NCBI GenBank assembly: GCA_013368445.1
Contig: JAACJO010000046.1
Coordinates: 1-64,000 of the forward strand
Length of the DNA stretch: 64,000 nt
Source: Leucocoprinus leucothites
Taxonomy: Eukaryota > Basidiomycota > Agaricomycetes > Agaricales > Agaricaceae
Direction of reading: 5' to 3'
Shown: positions 47,201 to 58,098 of the stretch, piece after piece
Layout of the letters: each line of letters begins with the position of its first letter
Numbering within the stretch: position 1 is the stretch's first letter
Made by a program: the position numbers and the translations under genes
The notes under the pieces: model-generated
What the model saw: the letters and a program-made list of their open reading frames with translations, nothing else
What the model was told of the DNA's origin: nothing
The model's database searches: none

Positions 47201-48700
47201 GACGTCACTTTCAAAGACGTTGTAGCCAAACCAAAAGAATATAAGAATTTTGAGTTAATAGATGACGTGCTCTATATTAAGGATGGAACCAGCCGATTAC
47301 TTTGTATACCCAACATTTTTATTAAAGGGAGAAACATTCGCGAAATAATAATTGCGGAGGCTCACTCCATATTGGCTCATCTAGGCCCTAAAAAAACCCT
47401 CCTGTATCTTAGAGACTATGTATGGTGGAAAGACATGACACATGATGTGACTAGATATTGCAAGTCATGCATTACATGCAAAAGGGCTAAACCATCCAAT
47501 CAGAAACCCTACGGACTATTAAATCCCCTTCATGTGCCTAATGAACCTTGGCAAAGTGTCGGAATTGACTTTGTGGGACCTCTCCCCGAATCTAAAGATA
47601 GAAACTCATCCTACGACTCAATCACTGTAATTATTGATAGGCTAACTGGCATGATACATCTAATTCCTAGCAAACAAACATACAGCGCACGACAAGTCAC
47701 TGAATTGGTGTTTAGTGAAGTATACTGCTTACACAGACTACCAAAATCCATCATAAGCGACCGAGACACCCTATTTACAAGCACTTTCTGGAAAAGGCTG
47801 AATGAGCTGATTGGAACGAAACTGAACATGTCAAGTGCATACCATCCCGAATCGGATGGCGCCACTGAGCGCGCAAATCGAACTATTACCCAAATGCTTC
47901 AGCAGTGTGTCTCCCCAAATCAGAAAGACTGGGTGTCCAAGCTACCTGCAATTGAATTCGCAATAAATTCGGCTCGGTCTGAAGTAACCGGCTTTGCACC
48001 ATTCTTCCTAAACTATGGCAGGATACCAAGATCTTTCATCTGGAATGATCCCAATATTAGCGAGTACCCCGGAGTACGAGTTTTTGCTTCTAAACTCAAA
48101 AACGCCACTATCACTGCTCATGACAGCATCCTAGCACATCGAGTAAAGGAAATACAAGCCGCAAACCGTAAGCGAACACCATCCCCTTTTCAAAAAGGGG
48201 ACTTGGTATATGTATCTACGAAGAATATCTCATTTCCTAGAAACCTAGCTAGGAAGCTAGTGCCGAAATACATTGGACTATACCCAATAATTGAAGAATT
48301 TAATAACAATTCTTACAAAATCGGCCTATCTAATAATCTCAGAAGGCGAGGTATTCATGATGTCTTCCATGCATCGCTACTAAGGATTCATGTACCCAAT
48401 GATGATCGATTGTTCCCAGGTCGGTTGGACAATCAAATATGGGACTTCGAAGAAACGGATCAGGAATGGGCTGTTGACAGAATCAAATCTCACTCAGGAT
48501 CCAAGAGGAACGCCGTCTTTGAGATCCTTTGGAAATCCGGCGACGTAACATGGCTGCCCTACGAAAAAGTCGACCATCTAACAGCCATGGAGCAATATTT
48601 TGAATTGATAGGTATCGAAAACATAGACCAACTTAAGTTCGCGACGACTAGTGCTAATAAAGAAAATGACGCCATACCTACTCGTGACAATCAAAAGTGA
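44168..48700 (+). pseudogene. Retrotransposon pol block: PR-RT-RNaseH-IN-chromodomain (interrupted)
   Basis: Lies in the -1 frame relative to gag and overlaps it by at least 43 bases. Five stops, all TGA: 44429, 45275, 45338, 46001 and 46556. Protease near 44650-44960: the catalytic triad reads DLGS (Leu codon TTG at 44690-44692), where DSGS is expected. Reverse transcriptase about 45280-45960 with VIDLRERN and YLDDLVMYS. RNase H about 46095-46460: TDGCLTGIAGV, HEIELLAGIE, FTDHKGL and DALSRIYS. Integrase about 47330-48200: H-x4-H and YCKSCITC zinc finger, IDFVGPLP, SDRDTLF and SDGATERANR. Chromodomain about 48465-48620 (EWAVDRIKSH to MEQYFELIG), which suggests targeting to heterochromatin. 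The last residues are encoded by the nested Tc1 end. Confidence 0.9.
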
Positions 48701-50006
48701 GTCACATTTTGTGACAAACACGCTCGTGTGATTTCGAGAACCAAGAATTGTTTTGCGTATTGCTCCTACTATACTTGCTCAATCTACTCAATATGTCACC
48801 TTCTGAGAACTCACGTCTTGAATATGATACTCCAATAAAAAATCGACTGGTTGGATACTACCAAGCCACCCAAAATATTGCTGAAGCCTCGAGAGAGGTT
48901 GGGGTGAAATATCATGCAGCTCGGAAAATCATCCATAAATTTGAAGACACTGGCTCAACAGACAATTGCTCCCGGTCAGGCCGTCCCAGGGCCCTAACGG
49001 ACCGCATGGAATGCCGAGTTATCCGCGAATCCCTCAAGAACCGCCGAAAACCATTTGCTGATATTGCAAATGATCTTAGTTTGGAGGGTGGTGGACAATC
49101 AGTCCGTCGTGCACTTGCGAGGGCTGGTTATCACCGGAGAGTTGCTAGAAGGGTTCCTTTCTTAACCAAAAGGCATCGTCGCCAGCGATTGGCGTGGGCA
49201 TGACAGTTTAGAAGGTGGAAGAAGAAGCAGTTCTCGCAGATCATCTTTTCAGATGAATGCTATATTTATCTTGGTGATAAAAATGGCTGAGTTTATGTGA
49301 CGCGACGTCCTGATGAAGTCCTCCGAGAGGATTGCCTTGTTCCACAGTTCACACAGTCACCAATACGCATCATGGTGTGGGGGTGTATCATGGATGGGAA
49401 GAAGGGGCCACTGGTTGTTTTGGACTATCCTGGTGGTAAAGGTGGTGGAATGACCTCTGCCCGCTATCAGCAGCAAGTCCTTGATGGGGTGTTGGAGGAC
49501 TTCTATTGGGATGCACGTGAGGAACATAGTCGTGTTTTTTTCCAGCAGGACAATGCTGCTTCACACACAAGTAATTCAACGAGGGCTTGGTTTATGTCAC
49601 ATCACATACCCCTCTTTCCCCATCCGGCATCATCTCCTGACATGAATCCCATCGAGGGCATTTGGCACGAACTCAAAAAAATTATTAGACAGTCCCCTCA
49701 TCCCCCCTCATCACTTGATACACTCAAAGCTACAGTCCGGGCTGCATGGGATGAGTTATCTATTGATATAATCAACAAATATGTTGGATCCATGGAACAT
49801 CGTGTTCAGTCTGTCATCCTAGCTCAAGGTGGTCACACTCGATACTAACTATCTACTATGAATGTATACCATGTATATAATTCTATCATATAAAAATTTG
49901 GCAGTGTTTTGATGTTTGAGGGTTGAAGTGCACCGGAAAGTTTCGCCCAGTATTGAGAATCAGAGTCTCATATTATGTAATGTGACTCACTTTTGATTGT
50001 CACGAG
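48681..50006 (+). mobile_element. Nested Tc1/mariner-like element
   Basis: 1,326 bases with perfect 28-bp terminal inverted repeats (48681-48708 and 49979-50006, starting CTCGTGACAATC) flanked by TA on both sides (48679-48680 and 50007-50008), the Tc1/mariner target duplication. It is inserted within the last codons of the host retroelement's pol frame, so its left end now supplies the TGA stop at 48698-48700. Confidence 0.93.
48793..49848 (+). pseudogene. Tc1-like transposase of the nested element
   Basis: DDE transposase with an N-terminal helix-turn-helix region (VGYYQATQNIAEASREVGVK) and a Ser/Arg linker SGRPRAL. The catalytic region has IIFSDECYIY, FFQQDNAASHTS and SPDMNPIEGIWHELKK, ending VILAQGGHTRY. 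Two in-frame TGA codons, at 49201-49203 (before QFRRW) and 49288-49290 (before VYVTRR), interrupt the frame. The second follows KNG where Arg is common, so CGA to TGA change is likely. Not functional as it stands. Confidence 0.9.
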
Positions 50007-50064
50007 TATATATTCCATTCAATTATCATTAGAAGACGCTTATGGTAATACACAAGTCCAGCAG

Positions 50065-50072
50065 TATATAAG
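50065..50072 (+). promoter_or_regulatory. TATA-like box before the accessory ORF
   Basis: TATATAAG lies 119 bases before ATG 50191 and about 20 bases after the stop that would end pol in the element without the Tc1 insertion. Its context (TATATAAGCC) matches the LTR TATA box. Confidence 0.4.
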
Positions 50073-50190
50073 CCGACTTGAAAATGACCAGGACGGCCCA
50101 TCATCGCATCTTTTTAAATCATCCACTACGCTTCCAGCCAAATTACTTCGTCTTTTATTACTATACCACACCCTAATTCGCTTAGTCACC

Positions 50191-51285
50191 ATGCCCGTCA
50201 TGCATCCCTCATCGAAACCCCGCATTGCCAATGCTCCTCCTCCTAAGATCAACATTGACCTCCCTCATGTTGATTACTCTCCCCTTGTCTTCTGGCGAAT
50301 GTTCGTCTCCATCAATGAAGACGCCGAGTATCACGACTTCACCCCTTCCTTTGCCGCGCGTGCCTTCAGCTTCGACCACGCCCTTCACTATGGCAACCAT
50401 GCTGGTTTTACTGCTCCCATTGGATACGACGAATTCGCGGAGCTATTCAACCGTCAGGACATACTGTACAAGATACATGCCTCCACCCCTGATGGAAGTG
50501 GTTATTATTTTCCGGCCAACGGTCAGGAAATTACTCTAGCTCAAATAGACCTCACTCTTTACAACAAGGCTTTCCCAATCCACGATCCCCTCCTTGTCAG
50601 CCTCGGAATCATCAACGAAAACGGTACGCTCAACCATCCTAACCTTCTTATGATCGCTAGGAAGGTTCTCCATGCACCATCACCGCCTCCTCTTCCTCGC
50701 AACTTCCGTGCTGGACCGTCCTCTCGACCATACACCTCACGCAAACACTCTCATTTCCACTCTGGCCCTACCGCACGAGGCCGTCCTCGTTTCCCTCGTC
50801 GTTCAACGCCCTATCCCGTCACCAAACTACCCTGCCATCACCCCATGTCACGATCTCCCACGTTGATTGACAACAACATTGCCTCTAATGGCCTAGAGGT
50901 TAACAGCATCTCTCTGGGCTCCTCCTCTACGACATCTTCTATTCCCCCTACTCCCAACTCTTCCCCTTCCGTCATTACTGAAGATGATGTATTCAATATG
51001 CTTGAAGACCCTTTACGGGAATTTTCGAAGGCCGTATTTAGCATGCCTAAGGAAGCACCTACTATTGATCCATCCATCCTTTCGTCACTCCCTCGCATCG
51101 ATGACCCGGTTGTAGAACCATCAAATACCCCTACTTCCATCATCCCTTCACAGAACATAACCGACAATGATCATTTGGACCCTTCTCAGGGTGTCGCCTC
51201 ACTTTCCCTCGACGACGAAGAAGATGCCGAAGGATCTCTCGTTGATGTTGACATCTCCATGACTGAAGGAGAAGCCGCCGCCTGA
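50191..51285 (+). CDS. Accessory ORF between pol and 3' LTR (unknown function)
   Basis: Intact frame of 364 codons from ATG 50191 (context CACCATGC) to TGA 51283-51285. The frame is also open upstream to 49993, but that start lies in the Tc1 repeat, so 50191 is preferred. Residues about 1-160 look globular (PLVFWRMFVSINEDAEYHDF, then LHYGNHAGF and YYFPANGQEITL). About 165-220 is basic and Arg/Pro/Ser-rich, without acidic residues (for example RGRPRFPRRSTPYP). The rest is Ser/Pro-rich, ending in an acidic tail (DDEEDAEGS...). There is no signal peptide or membrane anchor, so it is not an envelope-type protein. The basic stretch may bind nucleic acid. It retains CpG and lacks stops, unlike gag and pol. 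Family not recognised. Confidence 0.7.
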   Translation: MPVMHPSSKPRIANAPPPKINIDLPHVDYSPLVFWRMFVSINEDAEYHDFTPSFAARAFSFDHALHYGNHAGFTAPIGYDEFAELFNRQDILYKIHASTPDGSGYYFPANGQEITLAQIDLTLYNKAFPIHDPLLVSLGIINENGTLNHPNLLMIARKVLHAPSPPPLPRNFRAGPSSRPYTSRKHSHFHSGPTARGRPRFPRRSTPYPVTKLPCHHPMSRSPTLIDNNIASNGLEVNSISLGSSSTTSSIPPTPNSSPSVITEDDVFNMLEDPLREFSKAVFSMPKEAPTIDPSILSSLPRIDDPVVEPSNTPTSIIPSQNITDNDHLDPSQGVASLSLDDEEDAEGSLVDVDISMTEGEAAA

Positions 51286-51480
51286 CTATACTTTATTCGT
51301 GACATTTTTTCTCTGACCTAGCTGTTCTAATGATACTTGTTCTATTAACTGTAGTAATCACCTTACTGTTACCTTACCTCAAGTATGCTCTCCTTTTACG
51401 CCTCTAGTACCTTAAACTTCCTTTATTATCTTCATTGTAGAATGTCCTTCTCGATCCCTCGAGGACATCCGGAGGGCGTA

Positions 51481-51731
51481 TGTAGTAACTCGCTTATCCT
51501 TGTAGCTTAGTCATGCGACAATTATCTTATCTCTGTAGTAATCGTAACTGTTTGTTCATAATCCTCTTATGGTACGGGACAAATAGTTGTAGGGTATATA
51601 AGCCAGTAGTCTAGCTTGTAATCCCCCAGCTTCTCTTAACACGATAGACCTACCCTGTCGACTTCTGTGTTCTTGAGAACTCTTTCATCATCGTGTGTCG
51701 CGACATCAAGAACCCTTGATCTCACGTCACA
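51481..51731 (+). repeat. 3' LTR
   Basis: 251 bases, partner of 40536-40786. It keeps ten CpG dinucleotides by my count, of which seven are lost in the 5' LTR. Confidence 0.95.
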
Positions 51732-51736
51732 CACCG
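51732..51736. repeat. Target-site duplication, right (CACCG)
   Basis: Matches 40531-40535. Confidence 0.9.
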
Positions 51737-53490
51737 CTCGTCAGCTTCTTCTAGAGACACTACTTTCCTCCTTCGTCCTACCATTCTCGTCTCTCCGTAG
51801 GGCCTGATGTTTCTTTCCCCTCCTCTCCTTTATATATACACCACAAAACATCTGTTTGCTCTCGTTCGCTTGCCACCGTAGAACGCAAATTTGATCTCTA
51901 TGTCCCCATTATGCAGGAGCTTCGATTTCTCAACTCACGAATCAATCTAGGTGATTGGGGGTGCTGCGCGGGTGACAAATCCCCACAGTTCCTCCACCCC
52001 ACACCACCCATCTCACCTCTGCATCCCCACACCAAACATCCCCCGGGGCGACCCGTTTGAGCACAGGGGAATCCGAAGCCTGGACCATGTTCGGGCGGTC
52101 ATTCGGTCGGAATTCGACTTCAGGCTGCCCAGGTTGGTCGATCATTTATTTGTCTCTTAAGAAATATATTAATAACATTCGCATTTCGTCCTCTTCACAG
52201 CCTTCCCTCCCTGATTGCAGTAGTGCCTATCCTTGGCCATCCTTACTGGCCCACGTCGGCCTCTTTCACATCAAAATGCTACTTGGAACCCACACAGAAA
52301 CGAACCCAAAGATGCAGACGATGTTTCCCTGTTGAACGCTGATGAGTGGGATGACTGAGTGACAGAGTTTGGACGGTCAGTAGAGGTCGGATGAGGGAGC
52401 TGTGGTCAGTAGCAGTTGGGCGGTGTTCCACTACACGAATGGGCGTTGAGTTTGAGTGAGGTGACAAAGGATCAGAAGGTCGAATGTAGAACACTGAGAG
52501 TAACAACGCTGTCCCTGCCGGTACTTTTTCTCCTTCGTCTTCGTCGCCGTCTCCTAGCTCACACTATTGGGCATCTAGACAACGGGGCCCTTCCGCGACT
52601 TTGAACGCTGAGTCTACAAGAAAGAAGAGATTGACATATGTCACTGTCTCCTTTCAATCCCGCTTGCGCGATTTTTCATCTTCGTACAGCACAGTCGCCC
52701 TCTGCCTCCCTCCCCACACGGATACAGGATTCGCCACTGCCCGCCCCATAGTCTCGCTTCCTTCGTGCCTCTCGTCACATGCCCGTCTCGCTTATACCAA
52801 ACTGCCCCTACGAGGACTCCGCTTATGCCCCAAAGCTGTGTCATGTTATTGTTTCTCTCAGCTACTTCGCCGAGGCAGTGGTTTTAGCTGGTTCGGGGCT
52901 CTGGATTCGTTGAAGTTGTTTGTGGATGTGAGCACCTTGCCACAAATATGACGTTTGCAGAGGGGGTGCCGAGCTCGGCGATGACCGGGATCCTAGCGCG
53001 GGTGGGGACCGGGACGGGTTGTGCGGGTTAGTAAGAGTGTCGGCGAGTCGTTAACCACTACAAATCATGTACATGCCTTGACTGAAACACTCGTTTTCCT
53101 TCGCTTACGCCTGATGTGATGAATTGACGGCTCGTATCAGCACGTATCCTTGGGTACTCAAATCGTACTATCGGTCGTTACTTGTGTCCAGATCCAGGCC
53201 ACTCGTTCCTGAAATTCAATGCCACCATTGAAACGCATCCGGAGGATTCCAGTTCCCGGTTTCTTGCTCAAGGTTCAAGCATATAATGCGAATGTAACAT
53301 TAACCATACGCACAGTACCCTATGCCCCGTAGTGCTATTTTGCCTCCCCAAGACCTGCTTACAGCAAAATCGGAGGCTTCGTGGAGCCGAACAAAAGCAG
53401 AGGCCGTGTGGCATCAGTGAAATTGCGAGGCTTTCGGACTTTGTGCACTCGAAAGACGTGCCGCAATTGGAGCAGATGAAAACGACAAAT
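51737..53490. repeat. Tandem-array unit C, right part (decayed)
   Basis: Aligns with units A and B: FDLYVPIMQEL near 51890, TKHPPGRP near 52030, and a degenerate block near 52950-53020 that matches the FAGWKDF...DDRDP region. Then there is a stretch near 53340-53450 that matches 31420-31560 and 37090-37200. All readings are broken. Unit C ends where the truncated MFS copy begins. Confidence 0.45.
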
Positions 53491-55379
53491 TTATGGTTGC
53501 TGCCTTTACGGTCGGATGTGGCTTTTCCAATAGTGCGTCTGTCTCTATGATGCCTTTTTGAACACCTTGGTCGTCTCACACCTCAACCCCATCGCCTCCT
53601 CTGAATCCAGACGTACTTACGCTCATCATCCTTCGCGGCATGCAAGGCATTGGTGCAGCTGCCACCATTCCTGCTTCGGTGCGTACATACTCGCGACACT
53701 ATTTGAACACGTCATGCTCACGCCATTACTGTCTTTTCTTCCCTTGGTGGTTCGATTGTGGTCGATGTTTAGTTGGGTATTCTCGCACATGCCTTCCCGC
53801 CATCACGAGCCAGGACTCTAGCATTCACCACGTTCTCCACTGGAGCGCCTGTCGGTGCTGTTTTTGGAAATACAATGGGAGGCCTCTTGACCGAGAAGAC
53901 TGCGTACGTGGAGTCTCATTCTGCTCGTCTTAAATTCATCTCGTTTTATTTAATAGTTAATTCTACCTTAGGCCGACCTGGCGATCGACGTTTTTTCTAT
54001 TTGCTGTAGTTAACGTCATATGTTTTGTCGGAGGTGCTTTCTCCATCGAACGAGATAACCCAAGTACTGTGGACGACAAACGAGTGGATTGGGTTGGCGC
54101 ATTCATGATTACCGCTGCGCTAGTGCTGATCCTGTTTGTGCTGGGAGAGGGACAGACAGCACCAATTGGGTGGTCTACAGGATGTACGTCTCTTTGTTCG
54201 GTCAGACCCCTTCCTCAGAGGAGTCGGCCTTTGAAATGACTTACTAATGTCTATAATATGACCCTGTCATCACAGATATTATTGCGCTTCTCGTCGTTGG
54301 CGTTTTCTTAGTCGGCATTTTCGTCTGGTGGGAATGGTACCTCGAGAAGGCCCAAAATTGGCGACTAGCTACACGTGAAGTTGGGATGAGTGGTGTCAGT
54401 AACGAGTCGGCCGAGAAACAAGGACGGCAGGACCTAGCTAAATGGTGGAATGATAGGCTTCCACCTCCGATTATGAAAATTTCGTTATGGGCGAGAGCGA
54501 AGGGACGGTTTTCTGCAGTGATGGTTATCGTGTTTTTTACATGGTCGGCGTTCGTTGGCTGGACGTTCTGTGTTCAGGTGACATCCCTTCGATTTCGGTT
54601 AGAATTCCTGTTGCTAATCAAGGATTTGTTGCCTATATAGCTCTATTATCAGAATTACGCAAACCTCGAGCCACTGGAGGTGGTCGTCCGTCTACTGCCG
54701 ATGTTCTTCACTGGGGTCCTGTGTAACATGTTTGTGGGCATCATGGCTGCTCGCATACCGATGATCACCATAACAAGTACGTACCTTCATCTGCACCCCA
54801 GTCCTTTCCTTCCTAACCTTTGGATGCGATTTTTAGCCATAGGCACGCTAGGAACGGCGAGTGCGAGTCTTCTCTTTGCACTAATCGACCCAAATGTCAC
54901 ATACTGGGCAATTGGTTTTCCTGCAGCGCTTCTCTCAGTTGTCGGCCCGGATTTCGTATTCTCGGTGGGTACACTGTATATTGCCCAGATATCACTACCG
55001 CACGAGCAGAGTCTGTCAGGAGCGTTGTTCCAGACTATGACACAGGTATGTCCTCGAGTCGTCTCAGGTGATCCTGCAGCTTACACATGTACTCTTAGAT
55101 CGGAACATCAGCGGGCGTGACTGTATCAACGGTCGTTTTCGAACACGTATCTTCAAACTTGAGAACAGGGAAGACAACCTTCGCAGCTACAGATCGGCAC
55201 AGTGGACGTGCTGTGTGTTCGCTGTGTTTGCTTCTCTCCTTTCGCTCGCGGTGTTCCGAGGAGTTGGTGTCCCAGGACGTGGGGAGCGTTCGGCTCCTTC
55301 ACAGTCGGATGATGAAAGAGCGTCACGAAATGAAGAAACTGCAGAGGAGAAGATTGTTAGTGGCAGCGGAGAAGCATGA
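53491..55379 (+). pseudogene. MFS transporter, truncated and frameshifted copy (unit D)
   Basis: Begins inside the equivalent of exon 3 (VAAFTVGCGFSN) and keeps exons 4-10 with good splice sites and reading frames: LRGMQGIGAAATIPAS, AHAFPPSRARTLAF, TWRSTFFLFAVVN and LLPMFFTGVLCNMF. The first helices and motif A are missing. In the last exon it is one base shorter than the intact gene near 55165, which shifts the frame before the final helix. Not functional as a transporter. Confidence 0.88.
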
Positions 55380-56447
55380 TGGGTGGGAATCGGAGTGTGT
55401 TGTTCGTACCTGTCGTGTTTAGATGTTCCGCTACCGCAATGTGTACGTCGAGGCCACTCCACAAATCATCTGGTCTTCGAAGCGGGAAAGTCTATCAGCG
55501 CAAGACCCACGTTCCACAGAGGAGATTTGCGCCCCTTGACGAGCCCCCTTGTAGCCAGCGATGAATATTGCACTCTTGTACCCCACCCGCCTTCAGGTCA
55601 CGCCAACCTATATTCGCTTTCGTTTGTACAAACTCACCATTGTCATATTATTCCTAAAAGATTTCCGGCGGATACATCGACATCAAGGCGTACAGAGTCT
55701 ACGGAAGCGACACCCAGTAGTACAAGGCTGCGCCAGAGTGGTAGCCCCTACATCTGCTGACCTGTGGGTGTCACCTGCCCTCGTCGCCCTCATACAATGG
55801 TATCGGTGAGGCCATAGTGCCGTTACGTACTGGGAGGACCGTGGGATAATATTGTGACCGCGAGACTCGTATGATCTGAGCGCGTCGGAACTTCTTTCAT
55901 TTCACCTACAGGCATGCTCCATACCCTTCCCAGTCCTCCCCGCCTCGCTGTAGAGCCTCTGATCTCTTTCCTTATCATACTTACGCCATATACCAACATA
56001 TCTCGCTAGCTTGCTCTGTCCGACTTCTACGTCGCTGGATCCGCCGATCCCACAATCTTCCTCGCCCATGGTCCTCAATATCTATCAACGCGAGTCCATC
56101 GATCACTGAGGGCACGAATTGATGTGGGTGCTTGGGAGTACTATGCAGATGACAAACGGAACTCTGCAATTCCTCCTCTCCACGTACCTGATCTCGCCTT
56201 TGCATCCTTACACCAAACATCCTCCCGGGTAAACCCCTCTTGCGCAAAGAAATCCAGGGCCTGTACCGTGTTCCTGCAGCGATTTGGTTGGAATTTGACT
56301 TAAGCTTACCCACGGGTTTACTGGAAGAGAGGTTAGTTGACGATTCATTCTTCTCTCTCCGAATATACTAACAGCATTCGTACTTCGTCCTCTCCCCAGC
56401 CTTCCCTTCCTGGTTGGAGTAGTGTCTATCCTTGGCCATTCCCCCAC
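55380..56447. repeat. Tandem-array unit D, 3' part (decayed)
   Basis: Aligns with 28905-30200, including the minus-strand relic (near 55600) and DFYVAGSADPTIFLA near 56020. Breaks off near 56448, where RPS22 upstream sequence begins. Confidence 0.45.
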
Positions 56448-56703
56448 CCCGTCAGCAATCTCGAGCTCAAGTTAAATTGCCGCTACGCCCCAACCGGTCT
56501 GCAGTGTTCCGCCATGGAAAAATTGGATGGCAGAAGAAGGAAGAGTTGCACAAAAACTCTTTACTTATCTCTTCTCCCCGTTTGACCCGCGCTTTCCGTA
56601 GCGCGACACCCAGACCGGGCCCATACATCAATGCTTATCAGTTTCATCTTCTTCATTCTAGCCCCCGTCATCACCCTTTTCCCCCTACCCAAAACTTACA
56701 AAA

Positions 56704-57459
56704 ATGGTTCGCATCTCCGTCTTGGTGAGTGGTGTTCTATTATAGATGTTGAGTAGTACTGATGCACGTTGGATGATATAGAATGACTATCTTAACAACA
56801 TCATCAATGCCGAGCGTCGTGGAAAGCGTCAGGTTCTCAGCCTTTATCAAAGGTCGTGGTCAAGTTCCTTAGCGTTATGCAGCGCCATGGTGAGTTCCCC
56901 TTTTATCTCAACTCGCTCCCCCATTTCGTTCTTGTCGTCTTCGGAGCGAAATAACTACGATTGGCGCACTCGCGTTTTCGCTCTACGCGGTTCTCGTTTT
57001 AACCCTCCGATAAATCAATCATCGTCTCCGTTAACCAATACAGCACGTCATCGTTGCTCCTCACCGACGCGTGTTCACAGAAGAGACTACATGCCATCCC
57101 CCATCTCCCCATCTCCCCTCATCCCCTTCATCTTTCGCTTCTCGTCTCCCATCTGCCATACGAGAGTGATAATGACTGATCATTCTTGTATTCGAACAGG
57201 TTACATTGGCGAGTTTGAAATCCTTGACGACCATCGTTCTGGCAAGATCGTGATCCAGCTCAACGGCCGTCTCAACAAAACCGGCGTCATCTCGCCTCGC
57301 TTCAACATACAACATACTCAGATCGAGTCCTGGGTCAACTTGCTCCTCCCCGCTCGTGGTTTCGGTATCCTTATCCTCACCACTTTCTCGGGTATCCTCG
57401 ACCACGAGGAGGCGCGTCGTAAGAACGTCGGTGGAAAACTCCTTGGTTACGTCTACTAG
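56704..57459 (+). pseudogene. RPS22 (uS8) pseudogene
   Basis: Duplicate of 22684-23434 with all three exons and both introns, so it is not a retrocopy. Exon 2 lacks four bases (near 56840; GTTCTCAGCC against GTTCTCATCCGGCC), which shifts the frame in the middle of the conserved GKRQVL block. Exon 3 is still open and nearly identical (GYIGEFE to GKLLGYVY). The intron core that is the RNA candidate is also kept at 56931-57047. Confidence 0.88.
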
Positions 57460-58098
57460 ACTTGTTCGACTTTGTTCTATGTGTAATGCATACTCAGTAT
57501 GATGCCTCCTACCGTATTCGACACTTCTCTGTTCCACGCACTTGGAGTGATATTGCAATACATTATGACAATGTGGTATTGCAACGTGTGTAATACATAT
57601 CACTCTTTGACATCTCTTTCAGATTGTGTCCTTTGTCCGCTGTCAAATGATTGATGTTTCAATACTACTTCGGAATTGCATGGTTTGTTCGCATTCTTCA
57701 AATGTCCAAAGATCACTGGTCTTATCCATGTCCGTCCACGATGAATGTCTAGGATATTGCAACGTTTTGAAGTAAACTCCTTGATGGCCGTATTCCCGCA
57801 CTCGGCTCATATACTCCGCAGTAGATCTATTCTAAGTTACAAGGGGCGGTATCATGGAGGACTCTCCGTGAACAACTCAGGCATGATCAACAAGTGATAT
57901 AGAAGCTCAAGCTTGGTTTGTTGCAACAGTGACAAGACACATCCCCCAGATCATCACTTTAATGTTCATCAGGGGTGATATAATTGCAGGGCCACCAAGT
58001 CATCACAGAACTCCAATAAGAATATAAATGACAGAGTTCCAAAACCTTCAAAACAGAACTAATCATCCTTCCCTCTGCCTTAAACTTCAACAGGTACA
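57460..58098. other. Intergenic, duplicate of 23435-24074
   Basis: No gene seen; aligns throughout with the sequence downstream of RPS22. Confidence 0.55.

Larger units (their letters stand above)
40536..51731 (+). mobile_element. Ty3/gypsy LTR retrotransposon (chromodomain type)
   Basis: Two 251-bp LTRs (TGTAG...TCACA) bound an 11.2-kb element flanked by a 5-bp CACCG target duplication. Order: LTR, acidic leader ORF, gag with zinc knuckle, protease, reverse transcriptase, RNase H, integrase, chromodomain, accessory ORF, LTR. Integrase lies downstream of RNase H, which defines Ty3/gypsy. The coding region has nine in-frame stops, so it is not autonomous. A Tc1-like element is nested at the end of pol. 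I could not assign a primer-binding site; a weak purine run (GGAGGG) precedes the 3' LTR. Confidence 0.95.

Noticed and set aside
49993..50190. Upstream extension of the accessory ORF to ATG 49993
   Set aside because: That ATG lies in the terminal repeat of the nested Tc1 element, so it cannot be the ancestral start; 50191 has a good context and a TATA-like box.
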